From Clostridiales bacterium (lineage in GTDB: Bacteria; Bacillota; Clostridia; Oscillospirales; Oscillospiraceae): a stretch of DNA of 64,000 bases. The stretch spans positions 62,001-126,000 of the forward strand of contig JAJUGN010000001.1 of assembly GCA_029265975.1 (NCBI GenBank). Reading direction: 5' to 3'. The notes under the pieces were generated by a model that saw only the letters and a list, made by a program, of their open reading frames with translations, was not told the DNA's origin and searched no databases. How positions within the stretch are numbered: the stretch's first letter is position 1; each line of letters starts with the position of its first letter. Shown here piece by piece: positions 8,968 through 17,853 of this stretch. The translations under genes and the position numbers were made by a program.

Positions 8968-10167
8968 TCACCAGCTTCGGATATAGCCGGACAGGTAATT
9001 AAGGGGATTTACATAAGCGCCGTTTTCAATTATCTCGAAATGTATGTGCGCGCCGAACGAATATCCCGTAGACCCGACCTTGCCTATTACCTGGCCCTGT
9101 TTCACGGCCTCGCCTTCCGCCACAAGCCTTTTGCTCATATGAGCGTAAAGCGTGTATCTTCCGCTGCCGTGGCTTATCATGACATAATGGCCGTATGAAG
9201 AGCTGTATGTCGAGGACACGACGGTGCCGCCGTCGGAAGCGTAGATGCTTGTACCATAGCTTGCTCCTATATCGACGCCGTTATGCTTCCTCCAAACTCC
9301 GTTCAAAAGATCGGCGCCGAAGGGAGAGGTTATGTATCTGCAATCGGAGGGCCATATGTAGTTGCCGTTCGCGCCCGGATTCGTTCCCGAGTTTTGGGCG
9401 TCGAGCTCTTTTGCAAGCCTTAGAATTTCCTCCGCCAGCGCCTGCTCGGCCGCCTCAAGCTCCTCAATCGTAGCCTTATCCTCGTTTATCAGCCTGTCAA
9501 GCTTTTTAATAAGATCCTGGGCCTCCGCCACCTGCTTGCTAAGCTGCGCCTTCATCTGCTCCTGCTGGGCCTTGGCGCTTTCCACGCTGCTTTTATTGGT
9601 CTCCAGAGACTTTTTTATCGATTCCGCCTCGGCTTTGGCGGCCCTCAGCTTCCTTACCACGTCCTGCTCATTCGAGTAGACCTGGGAAATGAAGTCCAGC
9701 ATGCCCAGCATGTCGCTGAAGCTTTTCGCACCGAAAAGGACCGAGAGGTACGAAACGTTGCCGAGCTCTTCCGAGGAGCGAAGCTGCTTGTTGAACTTCT
9801 GCAGCCACATCTGCTCGGTATTGTAGGCTTCTTCGTATTTTTTCTCCTGGCTGGCTATCTGCTGGTTGAGCTGACTTATCTGCGCGCTGTAATTCTCTAT
9901 CATGTCCTCGGTATACGACACCTGCTGATCGAGAAGGCGCTTCTGAGCCGCAATATCGGTCTTTTTGCCCTTGTTCGCGTCTATTTTCGACTGCAGGGCC
10001 TCCTGCTGACGCTTAAGCTCCGCCTGGCGCGCCTGAAGCGCGTCTATATCGGCCTGGGTAACTGCCCTGGCTCCCCCCGCGGTTACGATAATCGTAAGCA
10101 TCGGCACTATGATCAGCAGAGCCATTACAATCGCCATTATCGCAAATAAAAGCCTGCGTTTTTTCAT
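8968..10167 (-). CDS. Murein hydrolase activator / M23 (LytM) peptidase with coiled coil, EnvC-like
   Basis: A secreted cell-wall hydrolase or hydrolase activator partnered with FtsEX. An N-terminal membrane or signal segment (KKRRLLFAIMAIVMALLIIV) is followed by a long coiled coil (roughly residues 45-250, rich in K, E, Q and A) and a C-terminal M23 domain. Zinc-binding motifs HNGVDIG, the YAHMS segment and AHIHFE are intact, so the enzyme itself may be active. I use the ATG at 10167, which has GAGGAATC in front. The preceding ftsX stop overlaps this start region, supporting joint expression and function of FtsE-FtsX-hydrolase. Confidence 0.93.
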   Translation of the reverse strand: MKKRRLLFAIMAIVMALLIIVPMLTIIVTAGGARAVTQADIDALQARQAELKRQQEALQSKIDANKGKKTDIAAQKRLLDQQVSYTEDMIENYSAQISQLNQQIASQEKKYEEAYNTEQMWLQKFNKQLRSSEELGNVSYLSVLFGAKSFSDMLGMLDFISQVYSNEQDVVRKLRAAKAEAESIKKSLETNKSSVESAKAQQEQMKAQLSKQVAEAQDLIKKLDRLINEDKATIEELEAAEQALAEEILRLAKELDAQNSGTNPGANGNYIWPSDCRYITSPFGADLLNGVWRKHNGVDIGASYGTSIYASDGGTVVSSTYSSSYGHYVMISHGSGRYTLYAHMSKRLVAEGEAVKQGQVIGKVGSTGYSFGAHIHFEIIENGAYVNPLNYLSGYIRSW

Positions 10168-10177
10168 GATTCCTCCG

Positions 10178-11065
10178 CTATACATTGAGGTATTTCCTTA
10201 TTACCGTAAGGCTTCCGCCGGCTCCGACAATAAGTCCTGTCGCAACAAATATTCCCAGAAGCGGAAGCGCAAGCTGTCCGAAAGGAACGGTCTCTATAAG
10301 CTTCATCGTAGACGACTTGTTTATCTCCATAACGAGGAAATAGTATATTGCCCACTGGAGCAGAAAAGCGATAAGAGCACCCACAAAGCCGAGTATAAGG
10401 CCCTCAAAGACAAAGGGCCAGCGAATGAACGCGTTTGTGGCCCCCACCATTTTCATTATCGCGATCTCCTCGCGCCTGTCAAAAGTGGTCAGCTTTATGG
10501 TATTGGACATTATAAACATTGAAATGACAAGCAAAATTACGATTATTATTATGGAAACCGTGCTCACAATGCGTGTAATCGTTACAAATCCCTGGGATAT
10601 TTCGAGGTGCGCGTTTACCTTAACTATTCCCTTCACGGCTTCCAGGTTCTTCTTGGACTCGGCCATCTTTCCGATTTCCTTGAGGTACACTATGTATCTG
10701 TGGCGCAGAACGCTCGAGTCTATGCCCTTGAAAAGATCGTTGTCCCCGAACTGCGAAAGATAGCTTTTGAGCGCCTCGTCCTTCGAAACAAACTTGGCGT
10801 CGGCCACATTCGGTATAGCCTTCAGCTCCTTTTCAAGCTCTTTAGCCTGGTCGCCCGTAAAGGCCTCGTCCACAAAGGCAAGCATCTGGTTCTCGGACTC
10901 CCACTTTTTTATCATGCTTTGCACATTTATCGTAAGCAGGGTGAAGCTTCCCATTATTATAAGGCAGGCGACAATGATGCTCACCGAAGCAAAGGACATG
11001 AAGCCGTGGGTGAATATGCTGTTTACGCCCTCTTTTAAAAAGTAGCTGTATCTGTTACGTCTCAT
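10178..11065 (-). CDS. ftsX: Cell division protein FtsX
   Basis: Permease-like subunit of the FtsEX complex, which signals across the membrane to peptidoglycan hydrolases. The 295-aa protein has one N-terminal membrane helix (about residues 22-45), an extracytoplasmic loop (about 50-165) and three C-terminal helices (about 170-290), with the EIAIMKMVGATN segment typical of the FtsX core. It overlaps ftsE by 11 bases, and the gene for the M23 effector follows. Confidence 0.95.
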   Translation of the reverse strand: MRRNRYSYFLKEGVNSIFTHGFMSFASVSIIVACLIIMGSFTLLTINVQSMIKKWESENQMLAFVDEAFTGDQAKELEKELKAIPNVADAKFVSKDEALKSYLSQFGDNDLFKGIDSSVLRHRYIVYLKEIGKMAESKKNLEAVKGIVKVNAHLEISQGFVTITRIVSTVSIIIIVILLVISMFIMSNTIKLTTFDRREEIAIMKMVGATNAFIRWPFVFEGLILGFVGALIAFLLQWAIYYFLVMEINKSSTMKLIETVPFGQLALPLLGIFVATGLIVGAGGSLTVIRKYLNV

Positions 11066-11741
11066 AATTGTAGTACCCGTCCATCCCGTCGCTGATAAGC
11101 TTTCCGTTGTCTATCGCTATCACCCTCTTGGAAAAACGGTTGACCAGTTCCTTTTCATGCGTAACTACGAGTACCGTCGTGCCAAGCTTGTTTATGCGTT
11201 CCAGCAGCGTCATTATCTCGAGGCTTCGGGCCGGGTCGAGATTTCCGGTCGGCTCGTCCGCTATTATGAGCTGAGGATTGTTGACCAGGGCCCTTGCGAT
11301 CGCAACTCTCTGCTGCTCTCCGCCGGAAAGCTCGTTAGGCTTCCTTCTTGTTTTTGTGTCCAGACCTACTAGCTCCAACACATACGGGACGCGCCGCTTT
11401 ATATCCCTGCTCGAAGCGCCTACGGCGTGCATGGCGAAGGCCACGTTATCGTAGACGTTCTTCTTGTCGATAAGCCTGAAATCCTGGAACACGACCCCGA
11501 GAGTACGCCTTAAAAATGGCATCTGCGCCGGTTTGATCGTTTCAAGATCGTATCCGTTCACTATTATGCTTCCCAGCGTAGGCGCTATTTCTCCGGTGAG
11601 CAGCTTTATTATGGTGGACTTGCCGGAACCTGAGGGGCCCACGAGAAACACAAACTCGCCGTCTTTTATTTCCGCAGTTATTCCCTTAAGCGCTTTCGTG
11701 CCGTTCTCGTAAGCCTTGCATACATTAACCATGCGAACCAT
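11055..11741 (-). CDS. ftsE: Cell division ATP-binding protein FtsE
   Basis: ABC ATPase that pairs with FtsX. Walker A is GPSGSGKST, the signature is LSGGEQQR, and Walker B is LIIADEPTGNLD. The length of 228 aa is standard. GGAGG lies six bases before the ATG. It follows the CdaR-type regulator by 23 bases and overlaps ftsX, so one transcript probably carries all of them. Confidence 0.96.
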   Translation of the reverse strand: MVRMVNVCKAYENGTKALKGITAEIKDGEFVFLVGPSGSGKSTIIKLLTGEIAPTLGSIIVNGYDLETIKPAQMPFLRRTLGVVFQDFRLIDKKNVYDNVAFAMHAVGASSRDIKRRVPYVLELVGLDTKTRRKPNELSGGEQQRVAIARALVNNPQLIIADEPTGNLDPARSLEIMTLLERINKLGTTVLVVTHEKELVNRFSKRVIAIDNGKLISDGMDGYYNYET

Positions 11742-11764
11742 GCCGAACCTCCAAAAGAACAGCT

Positions 11765-12856
11765 CTATCTGCTTATTCCCTGTGAGTTTAAGTATTTGCT
11801 GACCATCATGGCGACCTTAAATACTATCGCGTGGTCAAACTCTCTCAAGTCAAGCCCCGTAAGCTTCTTGATTTTTTCGAGCCTGTACACGAGAGTGTTC
11901 CTGTGGACAAACAGCTTTCTGGAAGTCTCCGAAACGTTAAGGTTGTTCTCAAAGAATTTTTTAATCGTATAGAGGGTTTCGTTGTCGAGAGATTCTATCG
12001 GGTTCTTCCTGAACACCTCGGAAAGGAACATCTCGCACAGCGTCGTCGGAAGCTGATAGATGATACGCCCTATGCCGAGGCTGTCGTAGCTAATTATCGT
12101 CTTTTCCGTGTCAAACACCTTTCCGACCTCAATAGCCACCTGCGCTTCCTTATAGCGCTCCGCAAGCATGCGAAGGTGCCTCGCCACCGACCCTATGCCG
12201 ATGACGGTCTTTACCAGCAGCTCGGAATTGACGGCGTTCTCAATCTTGGAAGCTATATTCCGCAGCTCTTCGGTCTCGACATCCTCCGTCACCTCTTTTA
12301 TAAGAACCACGTCCGTCTCATTCACGCTGATGACAAAATCCTTCTGCCTTTCGGGGAACATGGTCTGGACGATCTCGAGAACAGAAACGTCCGTCCTGTC
12401 AGTCTGGCGTATAAGAAAAACCGCCCTCGAAACATCCATGTTGAAATGAAGTTCCTTAGCGCGAACATATATGTCTCCCGGGAGAATATTGTCCGAGATG
12501 ATATTCTTTATAAACGCGCTCTTATCGTACTTTTCCTCATAATAAGTCTTTGCCTCGTTGAAGGCAATCGCTGCCAGCACGCATATGCATTTCGCCTCGG
12601 CATCCTCGCCCTCCACAAAAACGGTATAATCCAGGCTGCCGTCCCAGCCGCCCAGTGACTTTACCGTTTTGCCCTTGAACAGAGCGACCTGATCGGCGTT
12701 TTCCGCAAGAACGCCCGAAACCTGTCCGAGTTTTGTTCCGATAAGAGAAAGCTCGTTACAGGCAATAACAACTCCGTCGGAATCGACGACGCCCAAGACT
12801 CTTTTGGTCGCATCCTTCATCTGGACTATTACGCTTTGGAAAATTCTTCCCGACAT
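11765..12856 (-). CDS. PucR/CdaR-family transcriptional regulator
   Basis: A 363-aa protein with an N-terminal region resembling the sugar-diacid recognition fold (residues 5-130), a central GGDEF-like segment (about 140-260) and a C-terminal PucR helix-turn-helix (LFVHRNTLVYRLEKI KKLTG). GGGGAG precedes the ATG. It leads the ftsEX-M23 operon, an arrangement also seen in other Clostridia, so it may regulate cell-wall or metabolic genes. The ligand is unknown; the diacid label is family inheritance, not evidence of substrate. Confidence 0.82.
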   Translation of the reverse strand: MSGRIFQSVIVQMKDATKRVLGVVDSDGVVIACNELSLIGTKLGQVSGVLAENADQVALFKGKTVKSLGGWDGSLDYTVFVEGEDAEAKCICVLAAIAFNEAKTYYEEKYDKSAFIKNIISDNILPGDIYVRAKELHFNMDVSRAVFLIRQTDRTDVSVLEIVQTMFPERQKDFVISVNETDVVLIKEVTEDVETEELRNIASKIENAVNSELLVKTVIGIGSVARHLRMLAERYKEAQVAIEVGKVFDTEKTIISYDSLGIGRIIYQLPTTLCEMFLSEVFRKNPIESLDNETLYTIKKFFENNLNVSETSRKLFVHRNTLVYRLEKIKKLTGLDLREFDHAIVFKVAMMVSKYLNSQGISR

Positions 12857-12921
12857 ATAGTTCTCCCCTTAAGTAGTATTACATCGCCCCATAACTCTTT
12901 AGTCAAATTGCACACATAACT

Positions 12922-12950
12922 ATAATAGCTTGTATCTTGTCGTTTTTCAA
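12922..12950 (-). promoter_or_regulatory. Promoter of the CdaR-type regulator / ftsEX operon
   Basis: Minus-strand TTGAAA, a 17-base spacer and TATTAT lie about 65 bases upstream of the regulator ATG, inside a strongly AT-rich 249-base gap. No other clear feature was seen in that gap. Confidence 0.65.
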
Positions 12951-13105
12951 TATATATTTACAATTTAATTTGTAAATTTTTTATTGTTTTTGCTCCATTT
13001 ATGCTTTTTTTGTAAGCAGCGTAAGGTTAATAGCCGCAATTTCCGGTTTGGAAAGCCGGATTTTTACATTAAATTGACGAATACAAGCTGAGTGCAGGAC
13101 CAGTA

Positions 13106-13828
13106 TCAATGCTCGATTTCAGAGTTTAACGAAAGCGCTATTTCTTCTTCCGCAAGATCCCTCCACCGGCCGGGGTCAAGCTTCTCGTCAAGACTCAGGC
13201 CTCCTATGGAGAGCCGCTTCAGATACAAAACCCGTTTTCCCCGGCTTGCCAGCATCCTTTTCACCTGATGGTACTTCCCTTCGCTCACCGATATGACGCA
13301 TTCGTTTTCCGACAATATCTCAAGTTCGGCGGGAAGGCATTTGGTTCCGTCTGCAAGCACCAGTCCCTCCCTCATTTTTTCGGAGTCGCTTTTGTCGAGA
13401 ATCCCCTCCACCTTTGCATAGTACCTTTTGCTTATATTGCTTTTGGGGGAGATGACCCTGTGGGCGTAGTCGCCGTCATTCGTCAAAATCAGAAGTCCCT
13501 CGGTATCCTTGTCCAGCCTGCCTACCGAAAAAAGCCCCTGGCGCCTGAGCTGCGCGTCAAGCAGCTCCATTACGGTTCTTTCTCTCCGGTCCTCCGAAGC
13601 GCAGACGTAACCTGCCGGCTTGTTGAGCATCACATACCGAAACTGCTTATACTCCACCGTAACGCCGTCAACACTTATCCTCGCTTTTTCCGCTTCAAGC
13701 TTAATATCTCCCGAAACCGCCACGTCGCCGTTTACGGCTACCCTGCCGTTTCTTATAAGAGCTTTTATCTCACGGCGCGAGCCGACGCCCATGTCGGCCA
13801 GGATTTTGTCGAGGCGCAGAAGAGGCAT
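13106..13828 (-). CDS. Pseudouridine synthase, RsuA/RluB family
   Basis: Isomerises uridine in rRNA. An N-terminal S4 RNA-binding domain (LDKILADMGVGSRREIKALI) is followed by the catalytic domain with GRLDKDTEGLLILTNDG, which holds the catalytic aspartate. I use the ATG at 13828 (AGGAAGG five bases upstream), trimming 27 codons from the ORF-track entry and giving 240 aa, normal for RsuA. The exact rRNA position is not deducible. A second paralogue (rluB type) lies at 20050-20760. Confidence 0.9.
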   Translation of the reverse strand: MPLLRLDKILADMGVGSRREIKALIRNGRVAVNGDVAVSGDIKLEAEKARISVDGVTVEYKQFRYVMLNKPAGYVCASEDRRERTVMELLDAQLRRQGLFSVGRLDKDTEGLLILTNDGDYAHRVISPKSNISKRYYAKVEGILDKSDSEKMREGLVLADGTKCLPAELEILSENECVISVSEGKYHQVKRMLASRGKRVLYLKRLSIGGLSLDEKLDPGRWRDLAEEEIALSLNSEIEH

Positions 13829-13975
13829 ATGAGCCTTCCTTTCATAGGAATAATTATTTGAGCGTTTTCCCTTTTCTATAAATGATTTCTTGTATCGCAG
13901 GCAAAACATGCAGATTTTAACATAAAAACGGGATAAGCCGAATAGGCTGTACCATCATCGTCGGGAGGGATATCC

Positions 13976-14470
13976 ATGTTAATATTCACCGCCAAACTCA
14001 ACCGCAAAAGAGCCGTTATGATCATCGTCGCGCTGGCGGTCGTTCTTAGCGCAATAATCATAATAGCAGGCCTGCGCGACAGAAAAAGAACCGAGCCCGC
14101 GGCGAATCAGGTAAGCACAAGCGGGATAAAAACCAATGAGGACAGGGTAAGATACCTTGAATCCTTCGGATGGAAGGTAAAGCCGCAGCCGAAGGAGGAG
14201 CAGGACGTAGTGATCCCCCGCGAGTTCAGCAAGGTGTATGCCGATTACGCGAAACTGCAGAAAAAACAGGGCTTCGAGCTCTCCAAATACGGCGGCACGG
14301 AAGCCAGACGCTACACATATGAGATTCTCAATTATCCGACCGGGGAAAAGGGAGTGGTGGCCGACATCATCGTATACCGCAACTGCGTCATAGCGGGCGA
14401 CGTCCAATCGACCGCCTTGAACGGCTTTATGCACGGTCTGAACGAAAAAATCACGCCGACTAACAAGTAG
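13976..14470 (+). CDS. DUF4830 membrane-anchored protein
   Basis: A 164-aa protein of unknown function and the only plus-strand gene in the first 38 kb. It has a short basic N-terminus, one membrane helix (VMIIVALAVVLSAIIIIAG, about residues 14-32) and an outward-facing domain containing YLESFGWKV, QGFELSKYGG and RYTYEILNYP. I recall these as features of the DUF4830 family of Clostridia. GGAGGG lies six bases upstream of the ATG. It is monocistronic between an rsuA-type gene and ispH-S1. Confidence 0.78.
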   Translation: MLIFTAKLNRKRAVMIIVALAVVLSAIIIIAGLRDRKRTEPAANQVSTSGIKTNEDRVRYLESFGWKVKPQPKEEQDVVIPREFSKVYADYAKLQKKQGFELSKYGGTEARRYTYEILNYPTGEKGVVADIIVYRNCVIAGDVQSTALNGFMHGLNEKITPTNK

Positions 14471-14545
14471 GAGGCCGGCCGATTTAGCATTTTCCCTTAA
14501 GCCGTAACGCAGAACTCCTCCCGCCGGAAGGGTGTTCAGCAAGCA

Positions 14546-14581
14546 GCACCCCTTAAGCAGCTTTTGTCTGCCAAGGGGTGC
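14546..14581 (+). terminator. Hairpin between convergent DUF4830 and ispH-S1 genes
   Basis: A nine-base perfect stem, GCACCCCTT and AAGGGGTGC, lies between two convergent stops. A short TTTT follows eventually on the plus strand, and none follows on the minus strand, so it is at best a weak shared terminator. Confidence 0.45.
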
Positions 14582-14597
14582 GTCGCGTTTTCATATG

Positions 14598-16610
14598 TTA
14601 TTCGGCTGCGGGAGCGTCGTCTGAGGAATGCTCCGCGTCTTCAGACGCCGCATTTTCCGGGATGTTTTCCTTGCCGAGCAGCGCCCTTATGCTGAGAGAC
14701 ACCTTTTTCTTGTCGTTGTCGATGTCGATGATCTTCGCTTCGACCTCCTGCCCCTCCGAGAGCGCGTCCGAAGTTTTGGCGATCCTCCGGTCGGCAATCT
14801 GCGAAATATGGATGAGCCCGTCGACTCCCGGCACGATCTCGGCAAAAGCTCCGAAATCCATAAGCTTCACTATCCTGACGTTTGCAACGGCTCCGACGCT
14901 GTAACGGCTCAAGAAGATTTCCCAGGGATTCTCGTCTTTGCTTTTGCAGGTTAAGGATATCTTTTTCTTCTCCTTGTCGAAGGAGAGCACATAAACGGTT
15001 ATTTTATCTCCCACATTGACGGCTTCTGCGGGATTCTTTATACGCTTCCAGCTCAGCTCGGAAACATGGACCATTCCGTCGATGCCGCCTATATCGACAA
15101 AGGCTCCGTAAGAGGTAAGCGATTTTACAGTACCTTCAAATCTGGCCCCAACCTCTATGGTCTCCCAGATCTTTTCGGCGGCCGCTTTTCTTTCCTCCAT
15201 CTGGGCGGCTTTTATCGAGCCTACCACCCTGCGCCTGGAACGGTTAACTTCCTTGATCCGGAGCGCAACCTTCTTCTTCAAAAGCTCGGACATCGGAGTA
15301 TCCTTGGAAAGCCCCGATTCCGAAGCGGGCACGAACACGCGCACTCCCTTAACGGTCACGACTATGCCGCCCTTGTTCTCCTCGGTGACGACTCCGGTCA
15401 GCGTGGCTCTGGCTTCCTTTGCCTCTTCAATGGTTTCCCAATTCTTAACGGCATCGAGGCGCTTTTTGGAGAGCATTATGGTGCCCTCCACATCGTTGAC
15501 TCTTATCACATAGGCCTCTATCTCGCTGCCTATTTTTATATCTTCAAGCTTTACATCCGGGTCATCGGAGAACTCTGAAACCGGTATGTATGCCGAATGC
15601 TTAGTGCCGAGATCGACCGAAATCTCCGTCGGAGAAACGCTTTCGACAATACCTACCACTTTTTCCCCTGCGCTCAAAGTCTTGATGTTTTGTTCCAAAA
15701 GTTCCGCAAAGCTGGTCTCCTCTTCAGCCTTGTTTTCCGCCTCGCCGGCGATGACTTCCAGACCCTTGATTTCTTCCGTCATCTTGTTGTAAACCTCCTT
15801 AATAATCCATGCGGGGGTTGAAGCGCCCGCTGTGATGCCTACCGTATGGTATTTTTTCATTTCCTCGAAGTCAATATCTTCGGCTTTTTCCGCAAAAAAA
15901 ACCCGCGGACACTTTTCCGCACAAATCTCCGCAAGCCGCCTTGTATTGGCGCTCGAACCGCCTCCGATAACCACCATAGCATCACAGATCTCAGAAAGCT
16001 CCGCCGCTTCCCGCTGCCGCCTGGATGTTGCTCCGCATATTGTATCAAATACTTCGTAGTTTGTACACTCTTTTTTTATTAAATTATTGCAAACTTCCAT
16101 ATTTGTGCAATTCTCAGTAGTCTGGTACACTACGGTCAGCGGGATGTCCCTGTTTCCATTTTCCGCAAGCCACGCAGACATTTCGTCAGCGTTTTTGAAC
16201 ACGGCGGCGTCTTTGCACCAGCCGCATATCGCCGTAACCTCGGGGTGCTCTGCCGTGCCGATTACTATCGGCTTTCTGCCCTTTTTTGAGGCTTCGCTTA
16301 CGATTTTATGGATTCTCGAGACGTTCGGGCAGGTGGCGTCAACGATTTTGCAGCCTTTGCCCTCCAATATGCTTATTTCATTTGCAGTCACGCCGTGAGA
16401 GCGCAGTATCACGGTTTCCCCTTCCGGCGCGTCCTCGGCCCTTTCAAGCTGCGATACGCCGCGCTTTTTAAGCGCCTCCACGACCCTGTCGTTATGAATA
16501 AGCGACCCCAGAGTATAGCATGCCCCTTCCTCCGAGGCGCTCTCGGCCAGCTTTACCGCGCGTTCCACGCCGTAGCAGAAGCCCGCTGTTTTGGCAAATA
16601 TAAGCTTCAA
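14598..16610 (-). CDS. ispH: Fusion of 4-hydroxy-3-methylbut-2-enyl diphosphate reductase (IspH) with ribosomal protein S1 domains
   Basis: The N-terminal 280 residues are IspH, the last MEP-pathway enzyme, with the three cysteines for its Fe-S cluster in GFCYGVERA, DATCPNVSR and DTICGATSR. From about residue 310 four S1 RNA-binding repeats follow; the third and fourth (SYGAFVDIGGIDGMVHVSEL and MDFGAFAEIVPGVDGLIHIS) are the most canonical. The tail is acidic. This fusion is known in Clostridia. The start is TTG with GGAG upstream and overlaps the plsC stop. It is co-directional with cmk and plsC. Confidence 0.94.
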   Translation of the reverse strand: MKLIFAKTAGFCYGVERAVKLAESASEEGACYTLGSLIHNDRVVEALKKRGVSQLERAEDAPEGETVILRSHGVTANEISILEGKGCKIVDATCPNVSRIHKIVSEASKKGRKPIVIGTAEHPEVTAICGWCKDAAVFKNADEMSAWLAENGNRDIPLTVVYQTTENCTNMEVCNNLIKKECTNYEVFDTICGATSRRQREAAELSEICDAMVVIGGGSSANTRRLAEICAEKCPRVFFAEKAEDIDFEEMKKYHTVGITAGASTPAWIIKEVYNKMTEEIKGLEVIAGEAENKAEEETSFAELLEQNIKTLSAGEKVVGIVESVSPTEISVDLGTKHSAYIPVSEFSDDPDVKLEDIKIGSEIEAYVIRVNDVEGTIMLSKKRLDAVKNWETIEEAKEARATLTGVVTEENKGGIVVTVKGVRVFVPASESGLSKDTPMSELLKKKVALRIKEVNRSRRRVVGSIKAAQMEERKAAAEKIWETIEVGARFEGTVKSLTSYGAFVDIGGIDGMVHVSELSWKRIKNPAEAVNVGDKITVYVLSFDKEKKKISLTCKSKDENPWEIFLSRYSVGAVANVRIVKLMDFGAFAEIVPGVDGLIHISQIADRRIAKTSDALSEGQEVEAKIIDIDNDKKKVSLSIRALLGKENIPENAASEDAEHSSDDAPAAE

Positions 16611-17185
16611 GGTTTCAGCTCCTCTATTTTCTGCATAAGCTCTTTAGCATATACGGAATACGTTTCGGAACCGGCCTTTATTTTATCTATATAATAAGGT
16701 TTGCCGATTACGACTTCCACGGCGCTAAAAAGCCTCTTTTCGCGGGGTATATATACCGGAACAATCGGAGCCCCGGTTTTCACGGCAAGCATGATGACCC
16801 CGGTTTTTGCCTCCGAATCCTCCTCCGAATCGACTCTCCGCCCCTCCGGAAAAATGCCTACTTTTCCTCCGCTTTTAAGTATAGACAGGGCGGTCTTTAT
16901 GGACTTGATATCCGCCTGCCCCCTTTTGACTCCGAAAATCCCGGCTTTTTTCAGCAAAAATCCCAGAACCGGTATGCGCATAAGCTCGTCCTTGGCCATA
17001 AACCTTATATGATGCCGGAATCCCGCTGCGAAAGCCACCATAATCGGATCCTTCAGCGATGTATGGTTGCCGCATATGAGGGCGGCTCCGGAGGGTATGT
17101 TCTCCCTGCCTCTCTGTCTTACCCTGTGCAGGAGGCTGAAAAAGGGATAAACGAGTATATAGTATAGCTTATATAAACGGCTCAT
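16607..17185 (-). CDS. plsC: 1-acyl-sn-glycerol-3-phosphate acyltransferase
   Basis: Adds the second acyl chain to lysophosphatidic acid at the membrane. The catalytic HX4D motif is NHTSLKDP, and the second motif is GIFPEGRR. The 192-aa length fits PlsC. An N-terminal amphipathic segment (RLYKLYYILVYPFFSLL) anchors it. The start overlaps the cmk stop (ATGA) and the stop overlaps the ispH TTG, so cmk, plsC and ispH-S1 are translationally coupled. Confidence 0.94.
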   Translation of the reverse strand: MSRLYKLYYILVYPFFSLLHRVRQRGRENIPSGAALICGNHTSLKDPIMVAFAAGFRHHIRFMAKDELMRIPVLGFLLKKAGIFGVKRGQADIKSIKTALSILKSGGKVGIFPEGRRVDSEEDSEAKTGVIMLAVKTGAPIVPVYIPREKRLFSAVEVVIGKPYYIDKIKAGSETYSVYAKELMQKIEELKP

Positions 17186-17853
17186 AGTCCGAGACGCTCC
17201 GTAATGATTCTCAGCACCTCTTCGATGCTTTCCTCGAGGGTTTTCTCCGTAGTGTCCAAAAATACGGAATCCGGCGCCGGCTTAAGAGGGGCTATCTCCC
17301 TGCTGCTGTCGTTTTTGTCGCGGTACTGCATGTCGCTGAGCACCTCTTCATAGCTGCATGCAGCTCCTTTTTCAAGGAGCTCAAGGAATCTGCGCCTTGC
17401 CCTGGCTTCCGGGGAAGCCGTGAGAAAAATCTTTACGCTGGCGTTCGGAAGAACGACAGTGCCTATGTCGCGCCCGTCCATGATGACGTCGTAGCGTTCG
17501 GCGAGGTCACGCTGCATACCGAGCAGGAAAGCCCTGACGGCGGGCATCGCGGAAACGTCCGAGGCGTAGATGGACACCTCGGGAGTCCTTATGCTTTCCG
17601 ATACGTCTTCGCCGTTGAGTATCATATGCTGTACTCCGGCCTCGTCGTACTTAATGTCTATTTTTATCTTCTGAAGAAGCGCGCCGACCGCTTCCGAGTC
17701 TTTTGAACCCGCGTTGTTCATTTTGGCGAAAAGCCCGACGGCCCTGTAAATCGCTCCCGTATCAACATATATGAACCCGAGCCTTTTGGCCGCAATCCTT
17801 GCTATGGTGCTTTTTCCCGCTCCGGAAGGGCCGTCTATGGCTATACTACGCAT
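17182..17853 (-). CDS. cmk: Cytidylate kinase
   Basis: Phosphorylates CMP and dCMP. The P-loop is GPSGAGKST near the N-terminus, and MDGRDIGTVVLP is the NMP-binding segment of Cmk. The ORF-track entry starts 32 codons too early. AAGGAG lies nine bases before the ATG at 17853, giving 223 aa, the usual length, with an eight-base overlap with the upstream flavoprotein gene. Confidence 0.95.
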   Translation of the reverse strand: MRSIAIDGPSGAGKSTIARIAAKRLGFIYVDTGAIYRAVGLFAKMNNAGSKDSEAVGALLQKIKIDIKYDEAGVQHMILNGEDVSESIRTPEVSIYASDVSAMPAVRAFLLGMQRDLAERYDVIMDGRDIGTVVLPNASVKIFLTASPEARARRRFLELLEKGAACSYEEVLSDMQYRDKNDSSREIAPLKPAPDSVFLDTTEKTLEESIEEVLRIITERLGL

